Assembly: GCA_963843595.1 (NCBI GenBank) | Contig: CAWJLG010000015.1 | Coordinates: 434,001-498,000 of the forward strand | Direction: 5' to 3' | Origin: CAIWHR01 sp963843595 | GTDB taxonomy: Bacteria; Pseudomonadota; Gammaproteobacteria; Burkholderiales; Casimicrobiaceae | Length of the DNA: 64,000 nt | Part shown: positions 39,993 through 47,709 of the stretch, in pieces | Layout of the letters: each line of letters starts with the position of its first letter | Numbering within the stretch: position 1 is the first letter of the stretch | Translations under genes and position numbers: made by a program | The notes under the pieces: model-generated | The model's database searches: none | Told to the model about the DNA's origin: nothing | The model's input: the letters and a program-made list of their open reading frames with translations, nothing else

Positions 39993-41299
39993 ACAGAAAG
40001 GGGCATCGCGACGCGCGCGATCGTGCCACCTCCGTCGCGCGGCAAGAGGTCGAGCGTCCCGCCGTGCATCCGGGCGATACGATCGACGATGGCAAGTCCC
40101 AGCCCGGCCCCGGTGGCATTGGTGCGGGCTGCGGAGGCGCGGGTGAACGGCTGCTTCAGCCGCTCGACTTCGGCCGGCGGGATCCCGGGGCCGCGATCGG
40201 CGACGTCGAGCACCAGCCGGCCGTCGACGGCGCGCGTCGTGACGTCCACCGGCGGTGCCCCGTAAGCGAGCGCGTTGTCGACGAGGTTGGCGACCAGGCG
40301 CGAGAACGCCGTCGGTCGCAATATCGCGGGTGGCAACGTTCCCGGCGCGAAACGCACGTCCTTGCCTGCGCGCGAGTAGCGCTCCACGCAACTGCGCACG
40401 ATGGCGTTCGCATCGCAGGATTCGCGCGCCGCGTCGCGGTCACTGCGTGCGAACTCCAGGAACTGGCCGATGATCCGGTCCATTTCCTCGATGTCGTCGA
40501 CCATGCCGGTGCGCATCGTCTCGTCGGGCGCGCTCATCTCGATGCCGATGCGCAGCCGCGCGAGCGGCGTGCGCAGATCGTGCGACACGCCGGCAAGGAG
40601 CAGGGCACGATCCTGCTCGACCTGCTGCAGATTGGCGGCCATCCGGTTGAAGCCGCGATTCAGGCGCGCAATCTCGGATGGGCCGTCCTCGGGCAGCGGG
40701 GGAGGCAACTCACCGCGGCCGACGCGTTCGACGGCGTCGTTCAACACGCGCAGCGGGCGCGCGAGATAGCGTGCGAACAGGAATGCCGCAACCAGCAGCG
40801 CGGCGGCGAGGGCGAGGCTCGACGCCGCCGCGCGCGCAGGCACGTCGGCCGCCGGCGGGCGTGACGGCATCGGAAAGGCGACCCAGTAGCCGGTCCCGTT
40901 GGCCTCGATGCGCACCAGCATCAGCCCGCGGCCGGGCGCGGGGCGCAACTCGGTTCCGGGACCCAGCGCCTCGCGCAGCCGCAATTCGAGTTCTTCCATT
41001 GCCGGACTTCCGGCACGCATGCCCGCGCCCATCATCGGCCGCTCGTTTTCGGGGATCAGCCGTACCCCGTATTCGCGACCGATCTCCTGGAGCGTATCGC
41101 GCCGCGCCGGGCCGTCGGCAGCGGCCAACGCGGCGCGGATTGCCTGCAGCTGCACGATTTTGGTGTCGCCGAACTGGCGCGCGAGCAGCGCCGCGCGGTC
41201 CTGACCGAAGATCAGGATGGTCGCCACGACGGCGATCAACAGCACGCCGAGCAGGAGCAATGCGAGGCGCCCGAACAGCGTCTGCGGCAGGAGCCTCAC
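39989..41299 (-). CDS. EnvZ-like sensor histidine kinase
   Basis: A 436-residue membrane kinase. TM1 is about residues 10-31, followed by a short periplasmic domain of about 125 residues and TM2 at about 158-178. Then come HAMP, the dimerisation domain with phospho-acceptor His240 in GVSHDLRTPLARLR, and HATPase motifs VDNALAYG (N box) and GPGIP/GAGLGLAIV. Its ATG overlaps the regulator stop by 4 nt. By partner and layout it is the EnvZ/RisS type; the spy-like gene nearby raises a CpxA-like role. Confidence 0.93.
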   Translation of the reverse strand: MRLLPQTLFGRLALLLLGVLLIAVVATILIFGQDRAALLARQFGDTKIVQLQAIRAALAAADGPARRDTLQEIGREYGVRLIPENERPMMGAGMRAGSPAMEELELRLREALGPGTELRPAPGRGLMLVRIEANGTGYWVAFPMPSRPPAADVPARAAASSLALAAALLVAAFLFARYLARPLRVLNDAVERVGRGELPPPLPEDGPSEIARLNRGFNRMAANLQQVEQDRALLLAGVSHDLRTPLARLRIGIEMSAPDETMRTGMVDDIEEMDRIIGQFLEFARSDRDAARESCDANAIVRSCVERYSRAGKDVRFAPGTLPPAILRPTAFSRLVANLVDNALAYGAPPVDVTTRAVDGRLVLDVADRGPGIPPAEVERLKQPFTRASAARTNATGAGLGLAIVDRIARMHGGTLDLLPRDGGGTIARVAMPLSV

Positions 41300-42042
41300 G
41301 GTGCCGCGGCGGCCTGTTCGCCGTCCGTGCCGGGGACGAACACGTACCCGAAGCCCCAGACAGTCTGGATGTAGCGCGGGTTCGCGGGGTCGGGTTCGAT
41401 CAGCTTGCGCAGCCGCGACACCTGCACGTCGATCGCGCGGTCGAACACGTCATGGTCGCGGCCGCGTGCGAGCATCATGAGCTTCTCGCGTGCCAGCGGC
41501 TGGCGTGGGTGCTGGGCGAACACCCGGACCAGCGCGAACTCGCCGGTGGTGAGATGGATCGTCTTCGTGCCGTCCGTCAACGTGCGCGCGGCCGGATCGA
41601 GTTCGAACGGGCCAAACAGCGTCCTGCCGTCGACGGCAGGGGCACCAGGCGCGACGTGCTCGGCGTGGCGACGAAGCACCGCGTGGATGCGCGCGACGAG
41701 CTCACGCGGATTGAAGGGTTTGGGCAGGTAATCGTCGGCGCCCATCTCGAGACCGACGATCCGGTCGACGTCCTCGCCTTTCGCCGTCAGCATGATGATC
41801 GGCACGTTCTCGCCGGCACCGCGCAGCCGGCGACAGACGGCGAGACCGTCTTCACCGGGCAGCATGAGGTCGAGCACGACCAGATGCGGCGGGTCGCGCT
41901 GCAGCTTCTTGTCGAGGTCGCGCGCATCGGGCAGCGTCGAGACCTGGAAGCCCTGCTCGGTGAGGTAACGCGAAAGGAGATCGCGCAACCGCACGTCGTC
42001 GTCGACGACAAGGACCTTGGACGGGGATTCGTTGGCGAGCAT
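41296..42042 (-). CDS. ompR: OmpR-like response regulator
   Basis: A 248-residue OmpR/PhoB regulator. The receiver has Asp14-16, phospho-acceptor Asp58 (VVLDLMLPGEDG) and Lys108 (LPKPFNPREL). The winged helix ends with VSRLRKLIEPDP and TVWGFGYVFVP. The segment RYLTEQGFQV and the wording around residues 58-110 are very close to enterobacterial OmpR. I start at the ATG giving MLANESPSKV. It is divergent from the spy-like gene, with a tandem GTAAC site between. Confidence 0.93.
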   Translation of the reverse strand: MLANESPSKVLVVDDDVRLRDLLSRYLTEQGFQVSTLPDARDLDKKLQRDPPHLVVLDLMLPGEDGLAVCRRLRGAGENVPIIMLTAKGEDVDRIVGLEMGADDYLPKPFNPRELVARIHAVLRRHAEHVAPGAPAVDGRTLFGPFELDPAARTLTDGTKTIHLTTGEFALVRVFAQHPRQPLAREKLMMLARGRDHDVFDRAIDVQVSRLRKLIEPDPANPRYIQTVWGFGYVFVPGTDGEQAAAAP

Positions 42043-42087
42043 GACGCAGATTAGACGCCGCCCTCGCGTGCGCGGGGCGCCGAAACG

Positions 42088-42103
42088 TGTAACCGATTGT
42101 AAC
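42088..42103. promoter_or_regulatory. Tandem GTAAC-N5-GTAAC response-regulator site
   Basis: TGTAAC occurs at 42088-42093 and again at 42098-42103, a direct repeat with exact 10-bp phase. It equals the CpxR-type pattern GTAAA-N5-GTAAA with C for A in both halves, and also fits the tandem mode of OmpR-family regulators. It is 46 bp upstream of ompR and 158 bp upstream of the spy-like ATG. A dimer of the adjacent regulator is the obvious binder; this is inferred. Confidence 0.5.
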
Positions 42104-42260
42104 GCGCAGGCCCTCGCGCAACGTTCGGTTGCAATCGCGGCCGCCGGGCGACGGAACGCCGCGCGACAATGGGGTCGAACGTTGTGAGTCGGCATGTGGC
42201 GCGCCAACGCGTGGCCGCTGCCGACGGATATTTCGACGAAACCCACCTGAGGATCTCTCT

Positions 42261-42770
42261 ATGCTCTCCCGCCATCGTTCCCGCCCCGCACTCGCCTCGG
42301 TCGCCGCCGGGATTTTCGCGCTCACTGTCGGTGCCGCATGGGCCCAACCCCCGGGTCCGGGGCCCGGGCACGGGCCCGGCCCGCACGGCCAAGGCTTCGG
42401 CATCGAACAGACGCTCGAGGCGCTGAAAGGCAAGCTCTCCCTGAATGCGACGCAGCAGCCGCTCTGGGACAGCGCCGCTGCGCAGAGCAGCGCCGCGCGC
42501 GAATCCGGACGTGCGCTGATGCAGAAGGTCAAGGACGCGATGCGTGCCGAACTGACCAAGCCCGAGCCCAACTTCGCGGCCGTTGCCGCGGTCGCCGACG
42601 ATGCGGAACAGCAGGGCCGCACGCTGCGCCGGCAGGCACGCGACCAGTGGCTGAATCTTTACGCGACGCTCGCTCCGGCGCAAAAGGCGATCGTGCGTGA
42701 CGCCGTCCAGCAGCGGGTCGACGCGATGGACGGAATGCGCGAACGGATCCGGCAGCGCATGGGTGGCTGA
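42261..42770 (+). CDS. Spy/CpxP-family periplasmic protein
   Basis: A 169-residue exported helical protein. A signal peptide ends near residue 28 (GAAWA), followed by a Pro/Gly/His-rich linker (residues 29-45). The helical body carries two LTxxQ-like motifs, LNATQ (61-65) and LAPAQ (137-141), which define the family of envelope-stress chaperones. The layout, divergent from a two-component pair, copies the cpxP/cpxRA arrangement. A strong terminator follows. The His-rich linker could bind metal. Confidence 0.85.
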   Translation: MLSRHRSRPALASVAAGIFALTVGAAWAQPPGPGPGHGPGPHGQGFGIEQTLEALKGKLSLNATQQPLWDSAAAQSSAARESGRALMQKVKDAMRAELTKPEPNFAAVAAVADDAEQQGRTLRRQARDQWLNLYATLAPAQKAIVRDAVQQRVDAMDGMRERIRQRMGG

Positions 42771-42878
42771 GCGCCACCGGTCCCGCGCCACGGCCCCTCC
42801 GCAGCGCGGGACGATTCCCCATCGATTGGCGCATGCCGCGTTCTCCGGCGCGGAAGCCACGCGCAAATCGAGCTTTCC

Positions 42879-42903
42879 GCCCGGCCCCTGCCGGGCTTTT
42901 TTT
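42879..42903 (+). terminator. Intrinsic terminator after the spy-like gene
   Basis: A perfect 7-bp stem GCCCGGC / GCCGGGC with a CCCT loop is followed directly by seven T residues. It lies 109 nt after the stop and is the clearest rho-independent terminator in the window. Confidence 0.9.
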
Positions 42904-42965
42904 CGTCGCCGGTCGCGGCGATTGCGACCGGCGTGTTCGCAGGTCGCGTACGCCACCGCCGGTGG

Positions 42966-44783
42966 TCAGGCCGCGGCGGGCGTCGTGCGCGCGATGGCTG
43001 CGTTCGCGGCTGCGAGCAGGGCCGGCGCCACCAGTGGCTTGGCAAGCAGCGTCATCCCCGTGGCGCCGACCTTCGCACGCGCGGACTCGCTCGCGTCGCC
43101 GGAGACGATCAGCGCGGGGACACCCGCGCCCAGCAGACCGCGCAGGGCAGCGACAGCGGCGAGTCCGCAGGCATCGTCCGCCAGCCGCAGGTCGGCCACG
43201 ATGAGGTCGACGACCGGGACGCCGGCCTCGGCCAGCGAGCGCATCGCCGCGTTCGCGTCGCCGCCACTGGTGACCTTTGCACTCCATGCGCCGAACAGTG
43301 CGCACATGCCTGCGATGACCGCCGGATCGTCGTCGACGACGACCACGTGTCGGCCGGCCATCGCGGCGACGCTGTCGGACCGCGCGAAGGTGCTGGTGCC
43401 GTCGTTCTCGCGGCCATCGGTGCGGCGGGCTTGCGGCGTGCCGCGGGGAACGGTGATCGAAAAGCGAGAACCGCGTCCGGCGCGCGAAACCAGTTCGATG
43501 CGATGATCGAGCAGTTCGGCCAGTCGGCGGACGATGGCCAGGCCGAGCCCCAGGCCGCGGCCTCCGGCGGCGCGCGCGGTGGCGCCGATCTGCACGAATT
43601 CGTCGAAGACACGTGCCTGATCCGCGGCGGCGATACCGATGCCCGTGTCGATGACGTCGATGCGCACCGCACCCTGGCGACGGCGTGCCCCGAGCACGAT
43701 CCCGCCGGTCCTCGTGTAACGCACCGCGTTCGCCAGCAGGTTGCGCAGGATGCGCTCCAGCAGCACGGGATCGGAGTCGACGGCGAGGCGCGTAGGCACC
43801 ACCCGCAGTAGGATCCCGCCCGCGTGGCACTGCGGCCGGAGATCATCGGCGAGGCGTGCGAGCAGCGGGCCGAGCGCCACGAGACCCGGTTGCGGTCGCA
43901 GCGCGCCGGCGTCCAGGCGCGAGAAATCCAGCAGCTGGGCGAAGAGTCCCTCCAGCGCGTCGATCGACGCCTGGATGCTGGCGACGAGCGGCTTGGCGTC
44001 GGCGTCGCGTGCCTTGGCGGCGAGCGCCGCGGCGAACAGACCCATCGCGTGCAGCGGCTGGCGCAGGTCGTGACTGGCGGCGGCGAGAAACTGGCTCTTC
44101 GCGCGATCGGCGGCTTCCGCCGCGCTGCGCGCGGCTTCGGCAGCCTCCTTTTGCGTCTTGAGTTCCCCGATGAGGTCGAGGTTTTCGTAGCGAATGGCGA
44201 GCGAATGGGTGAGCACCACGTTCAGGTGATGGCCGAAACCGAGAACGAAGGCGAGCACGACGCTCATCACGATCGCGGTGAACACGTGGACCTGGTCGCC
44301 CTGTGCCGCGACGCGGACGATGAGCGGAACGATGGCCGGCAGCACGAAGCCGTAGAACGACGTCTTGTAGACGGCGGTGAGATTGAGACCGCCCATGATC
44401 ACGCCGAACAGGCAGACGATGACGAGCCCCTGCTGCGGCGCAGATGCCGGAAACATCGCGACCGAGGCCACGCCCCAGAGGGCGCCGGCAATCGTCGACC
44501 CCAGCGCCCAGCGCCTGCCCCATGTCGCTGCGCCGGTGATCGGCGGCCGCGCGCGGCGATAGGCGTGGGCGAGGACGCCGCGCCACGCCTGGTTCGCGAG
44601 GATCGCCGCGATCCACACCAGCATCGCGGTTGGTGAAGCGTGCCCCCACAGCACCGTGCACAGAATCAGCGCGCCCAGGATCATCGACGCCGTCGTCCGA
44701 TGCCACGAGCCGTAGAGCAGGGCGACCTGATCCGCGCGCGCGCGGGCAATGAGCGGCGCTGCGATCGCGTCCGTGGCGGACAT
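42966..44783 (-). CDS. Hybrid sensor histidine kinase with C-terminal receiver
   Basis: A 605-residue protein. The N-terminal 200 residues hold about six membrane helices with no large periplasmic loop. A coiled-coil-like linker (about 200-230, KTQKEAAEAARSAAEAADRAK) is followed by His238 in AAASHDLRQPLHAMGLF. HATPase motifs come next (LLANAVRYTRTGG, DTGIGI, GLGLGLAIV). A receiver has DDD near 485 and phospho-acceptor Asp531. The SHDLRQPLHA box is typical of the hybrid kinases paired with NarL-type regulators. It follows such a regulator by 41 nt. Confidence 0.92.
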   Translation of the reverse strand: MSATDAIAAPLIARARADQVALLYGSWHRTTASMILGALILCTVLWGHASPTAMLVWIAAILANQAWRGVLAHAYRRARPPITGAATWGRRWALGSTIAGALWGVASVAMFPASAPQQGLVIVCLFGVIMGGLNLTAVYKTSFYGFVLPAIVPLIVRVAAQGDQVHVFTAIVMSVVLAFVLGFGHHLNVVLTHSLAIRYENLDLIGELKTQKEAAEAARSAAEAADRAKSQFLAAASHDLRQPLHAMGLFAAALAAKARDADAKPLVASIQASIDALEGLFAQLLDFSRLDAGALRPQPGLVALGPLLARLADDLRPQCHAGGILLRVVPTRLAVDSDPVLLERILRNLLANAVRYTRTGGIVLGARRRQGAVRIDVIDTGIGIAAADQARVFDEFVQIGATARAAGGRGLGLGLAIVRRLAELLDHRIELVSRAGRGSRFSITVPRGTPQARRTDGRENDGTSTFARSDSVAAMAGRHVVVVDDDPAVIAGMCALFGAWSAKVTSGGDANAAMRSLAEAGVPVVDLIVADLRLADDACGLAAVAALRGLLGAGVPALIVSGDASESARAKVGATGMTLLAKPLVAPALLAAANAAIARTTPAAA

Positions 44784-44824
44784 AAGCGGCAGCCTCGCCG
44801 CAGGGAACGCCGTTCGACCGGTAG

Positions 44825-45472
44825 TTACCGGTGTGCCGAAAGGGTTTCGACGCTGATGCCCCGGCGCGCGAGCTCGGCGATCGCCTGCGTACGCGAGTGC
44901 ACGCGTAATGCGCGCAGGATCGCACTGACGTGGACCTTGACCGTGCCCTCCGACAGACGGAGGTCGCGGCAGATGAGCTTGTTCGGCTTGCCCTGGACGA
45001 GCAGGCGCAGGACGTCGGCCTGCCGCGCCGTGAGGCCCAGCGCGTCGCGGTCGATGTGCGCACCATCGCCGAGCGCGGACACGCGGATGTCGCCAGCCAC
45101 GCAGCGCTCGCCGCCGAGAATCTTCTGCAATCCGTCGAGCAGCACCAGCGCGTTCGCCGTCTTCGGAATGAAGCCGCGTGCACCCGCGGCCAGCGCGGCG
45201 TTGACGGTGCCCGGATCGTGCGTCGCCGACAGCACGACGACCGGGACCCCGGGATAGTCGAGCAGGAGATCCGCGAGGACATCCATGCCGCGCGCGCCGG
45301 GTAGCGCGAGGTCGAGCAGGACGAGGCCGACGTCGGGCTCGTCGTCGAGGATGCGCGTGGCCGATTCCGGGTCGGGCGCGGTGCGCACGCTGACGTCGGC
45401 GCCGAGTTGCGGCAGGAGTTCCCTGAGTGCGTCGAGGATCAGCGGATGGTCGTCGATGACCAGAATCTTCAT
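44825..45472 (-). CDS. NarL/LuxR-type response regulator
   Basis: A 215-residue regulator: a receiver with Asp7-8 and phospho-acceptor Asp54 (LLDLALPGARG), and a C-terminal LuxR helix-turn-helix (LTARQADVLRLLVQGKPNK, then EGTVKVHVSAILRAL). The start is MKILVIDDHP at 45472, preceded by GGGGGAGA. Transcribed ahead of the hybrid kinase, with which it surely forms a phosphorelay pair. The stimulus and targets are unknown. Confidence 0.93.
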   Translation of the reverse strand: MKILVIDDHPLILDALRELLPQLGADVSVRTAPDPESATRILDDEPDVGLVLLDLALPGARGMDVLADLLLDYPGVPVVVLSATHDPGTVNAALAAGARGFIPKTANALVLLDGLQKILGGERCVAGDIRVSALGDGAHIDRDALGLTARQADVLRLLVQGKPNKLICRDLRLSEGTVKVHVSAILRALRVHSRTQAIAELARRGISVETLSAHR

Positions 45473-45600
45473 GGCAGTCTCCCCCTTGCGCCACCGGTGT
45501 AGTCCGGCGGACGTTGTGCGGGAAAAGCTAATATGCAATGCGTCGCGGCACCACCTGTCAGGAGCGACAGGGCGCCGCCGGCACGCGGCGGCGGACGGCG

Positions 45601-46833
45601 TCACTCGTGCCGCAGCGCCTCGATGGGAACGAGCCGCGACGCGGTGCGCGCCGGGTAGAAGCCGAAGAACACGCCCACCGCGCCGGCGAAGCCGAAGGCG
45701 AGCAGCACCGCGGTCGCGTTCATCTCTGTGCGCCACCCCGCGAAGTGGCCGACGAGGAACGACGCGAGTGCGCCGAGCGCAATGCCGACGAAGCCGCCGA
45801 TGAGCGCGAGCGTGATGGCTTCGACGAGGAACTGCATGAGGATGTCGCGGCTGCGCGCGCCGACGGCCATCCGCAATCCGATCTCCCGCGTGCGCTCGGT
45901 CACCGACACCAGCATGATGTTCATGATCCCGATGCCCCCGACGACCAGCGACACCGACGCGATCGCGGCGAGGAGCAGCGCGAGGACGTTCGACGAGGCC
46001 TCCTGCGCGGCCAGCACCTCGGACAGGTTGCGGATGAAGAAGTCGTCCTCGGTGTTCGGCTGCAGCTTGTGCCGCTGGCGCAGGAGGTCGCGCATCTCCT
46101 GCTCGGTCGCGGCCATGTCCGCGCCGTCGCGCACGCGCACCGCGATGCTCTGCACGTTGCGGCTCTTCACCTGCGTGCCGCCGAGCACGCGCTTCCTCGC
46201 CGTCGATATCGGGATCAGCACCACGTCATCCTGGTCCTGCCCGATCATGCTCTGGCCCTTGCGGTCGAGGACGCCGATCACCGTGTGAGGCACGCGCCGG
46301 ATGCGCACCGTCTCGCCGACGGGATCGGCGTCGCCGAAAAGGGTGCGGGCGACGGTCTGGCCAAGCAGCACGACCTTGGCGGCGCTGTCGACGTGCGACT
46401 GGTCGAACGGCTGGCCTGCCACGACGTCCCACTGCCGCGCCTCGAGGTAGTCGGGCGTGACGCCGAGCACCTGCGTCGCCCAGTTGCTGTTGCCGTAGAC
46501 GACCTGGCCGCTGCCGCGCAGCTGCGGCGCCGCCGCCTGGATCGAGGGGATCTCGCGCGCCAGCGCGTAGGCGTCGTCCTCGGTGATCGTCGTCTGCGAG
46601 CCGGTGCCCATCCGGACACCGCCCGACGTGAAGGTGCCGGACAGGATGATGATGAGATTCGAGCCGAGGCTCTTGATCTGGTCTTCGACGCGCGCCTGGG
46701 CGCCGGCGCCGACGGCGACCATCGTGATGACGGCACCGACACCGATGATGATCCCGAGCATCGTCAGCGCCGAGCGCAACTTGTTGACGCGCAGTGCGGC
46801 GAGCGCGACTTTCAGCGTGGCGAGGAAGTTCAC
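45601..46833 (-). CDS. MacB-type ABC transporter permease
   Basis: A 410-residue permease of the MacB/FtsX class: TM1 near residue 20, a large periplasmic MacB_PCD domain (about 45-270), then three C-terminal helices within the FtsX domain (SLVVGGIGIMNIMLVSVTERTREIGLR near 290-315). I use the GTG at 46833, giving VNFLATLKVAL. An ATG at 46941 overlapping the ATPase stop would add 36 residues, but that stretch looks non-coding. Third gene of an efflux operon; the ATPase is a separate gene, unlike E. coli MacB. Confidence 0.88.
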   Translation of the reverse strand: MNFLATLKVALAALRVNKLRSALTMLGIIIGVGAVITMVAVGAGAQARVEDQIKSLGSNLIIILSGTFTSGGVRMGTGSQTTITEDDAYALAREIPSIQAAAPQLRGSGQVVYGNSNWATQVLGVTPDYLEARQWDVVAGQPFDQSHVDSAAKVVLLGQTVARTLFGDADPVGETVRIRRVPHTVIGVLDRKGQSMIGQDQDDVVLIPISTARKRVLGGTQVKSRNVQSIAVRVRDGADMAATEQEMRDLLRQRHKLQPNTEDDFFIRNLSEVLAAQEASSNVLALLLAAIASVSLVVGGIGIMNIMLVSVTERTREIGLRMAVGARSRDILMQFLVEAITLALIGGFVGIALGALASFLVGHFAGWRTEMNATAVLLAFGFAGAVGVFFGFYPARTASRLVPIEALRHE

Positions 46834-46937
46834 GCGGTCCTCCGATCCGTCGGGGTCAGTTCGTTGCGTCGCGGCGTGCGACCGCCCACAATCGCTCGCC
46901 GACGCGCCCTTCGGGCCTCGGGCTTCGCCCGGCTCGC

Positions 46938-47684
46938 TCATGTGACCTCCGCCGGCGTGCGCTGCAGCGCGGCGAGCATCGCCGCGGCATCGTTGGGCGC
47001 GTTCGGCCGGTCGCCGATCAGCTTGCCGTCGCGGAAGGTGAGCAGCCGCGAGGCGAACGCGGCGATGTCGTTTTCGTGGGTGACGACGACGACGGTGATG
47101 CCCTCGCGGTTGAGCTTCTGCAGCAGGGCCATCACTTCGAGGCTCGTCCGCGAATCGAGCGCACCGGTGGGCTCGTCGGCGAGGATCAGCTTCGGATCGT
47201 TGACCAGCGCCCGGGCGATCGCGACGCGCTGCTGCTGGCCGCCGGAGAGCTGGGACGGATGGTGATGCTCGCGCCCGGCGAGACCGACCGCGGCGAGCTT
47301 GGCGCGTGCCTTTGCATGCCGCTCGGCGGCCGGCACACCGGCGTAGAGCAGCGGCAGCTCGACGTTCTCGGCGGCCGACGTGCGCGGCAGCAGGTTGAAC
47401 TGCTGGAACACGAAACCGATGTACCGGTTGCGGATGCCCGCCAGCGCGTCGCGGTCGAGATGCTCGATGTCTTCGCCGGCAAGCAGGTAGCTGCCCGAAG
47501 TCGGCGCGTCGAGGCAACCGACGAGGTTCATGAACGTCGACTTGCCGGATCCCGAGGGACCCATCACCGCGACGAATTCGCCCTCGACGATGTCGACGGA
47601 CACGCCCGCGAGGGCGTGCACCTCGGTCTCGCCCAGGCTGTAGACCTTGGTGAGGTCGTGGACGGCGATCAACGGCGCGGGCAT
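46938..47684 (-). CDS. MacB-type ABC transporter ATP-binding protein
   Basis: A 248-residue LolD/MacB-class ATPase with Walker A GPSGSGKST near residue 42, the Q-loop FVFQQFNLLP, signature LSGGQQQRVAIARAL, Walker B LILADEPTGALD and the H-loop VVTHE. The start is MPAPLIAVHD, 25 nt after the adaptor stop. With the adaptor and permease it makes a YknXYZ/MacAB-like tripartite exporter for peptides, macrolides or lipids; the substrate is unknown. An outer-membrane partner is not encoded here. Confidence 0.92.
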   Translation of the reverse strand: MPAPLIAVHDLTKVYSLGETEVHALAGVSVDIVEGEFVAVMGPSGSGKSTFMNLVGCLDAPTSGSYLLAGEDIEHLDRDALAGIRNRYIGFVFQQFNLLPRTSAAENVELPLLYAGVPAAERHAKARAKLAAVGLAGREHHHPSQLSGGQQQRVAIARALVNDPKLILADEPTGALDSRTSLEVMALLQKLNREGITVVVVTHENDIAAFASRLLTFRDGKLIGDRPNAPNDAAAMLAALQRTPAEVT

Positions 47685-47709
47685 GGCGAGGTGCGGCGGT
47701 CCCCGAACG

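Noticed and set aside
42118..42132. Inverted repeat GCAAC-N5-GTTGC in the ompR/spy gap
   Set aside because: Only 5 bp per arm; expected by chance in this composition and weaker than the tandem GTAAC site nearby.
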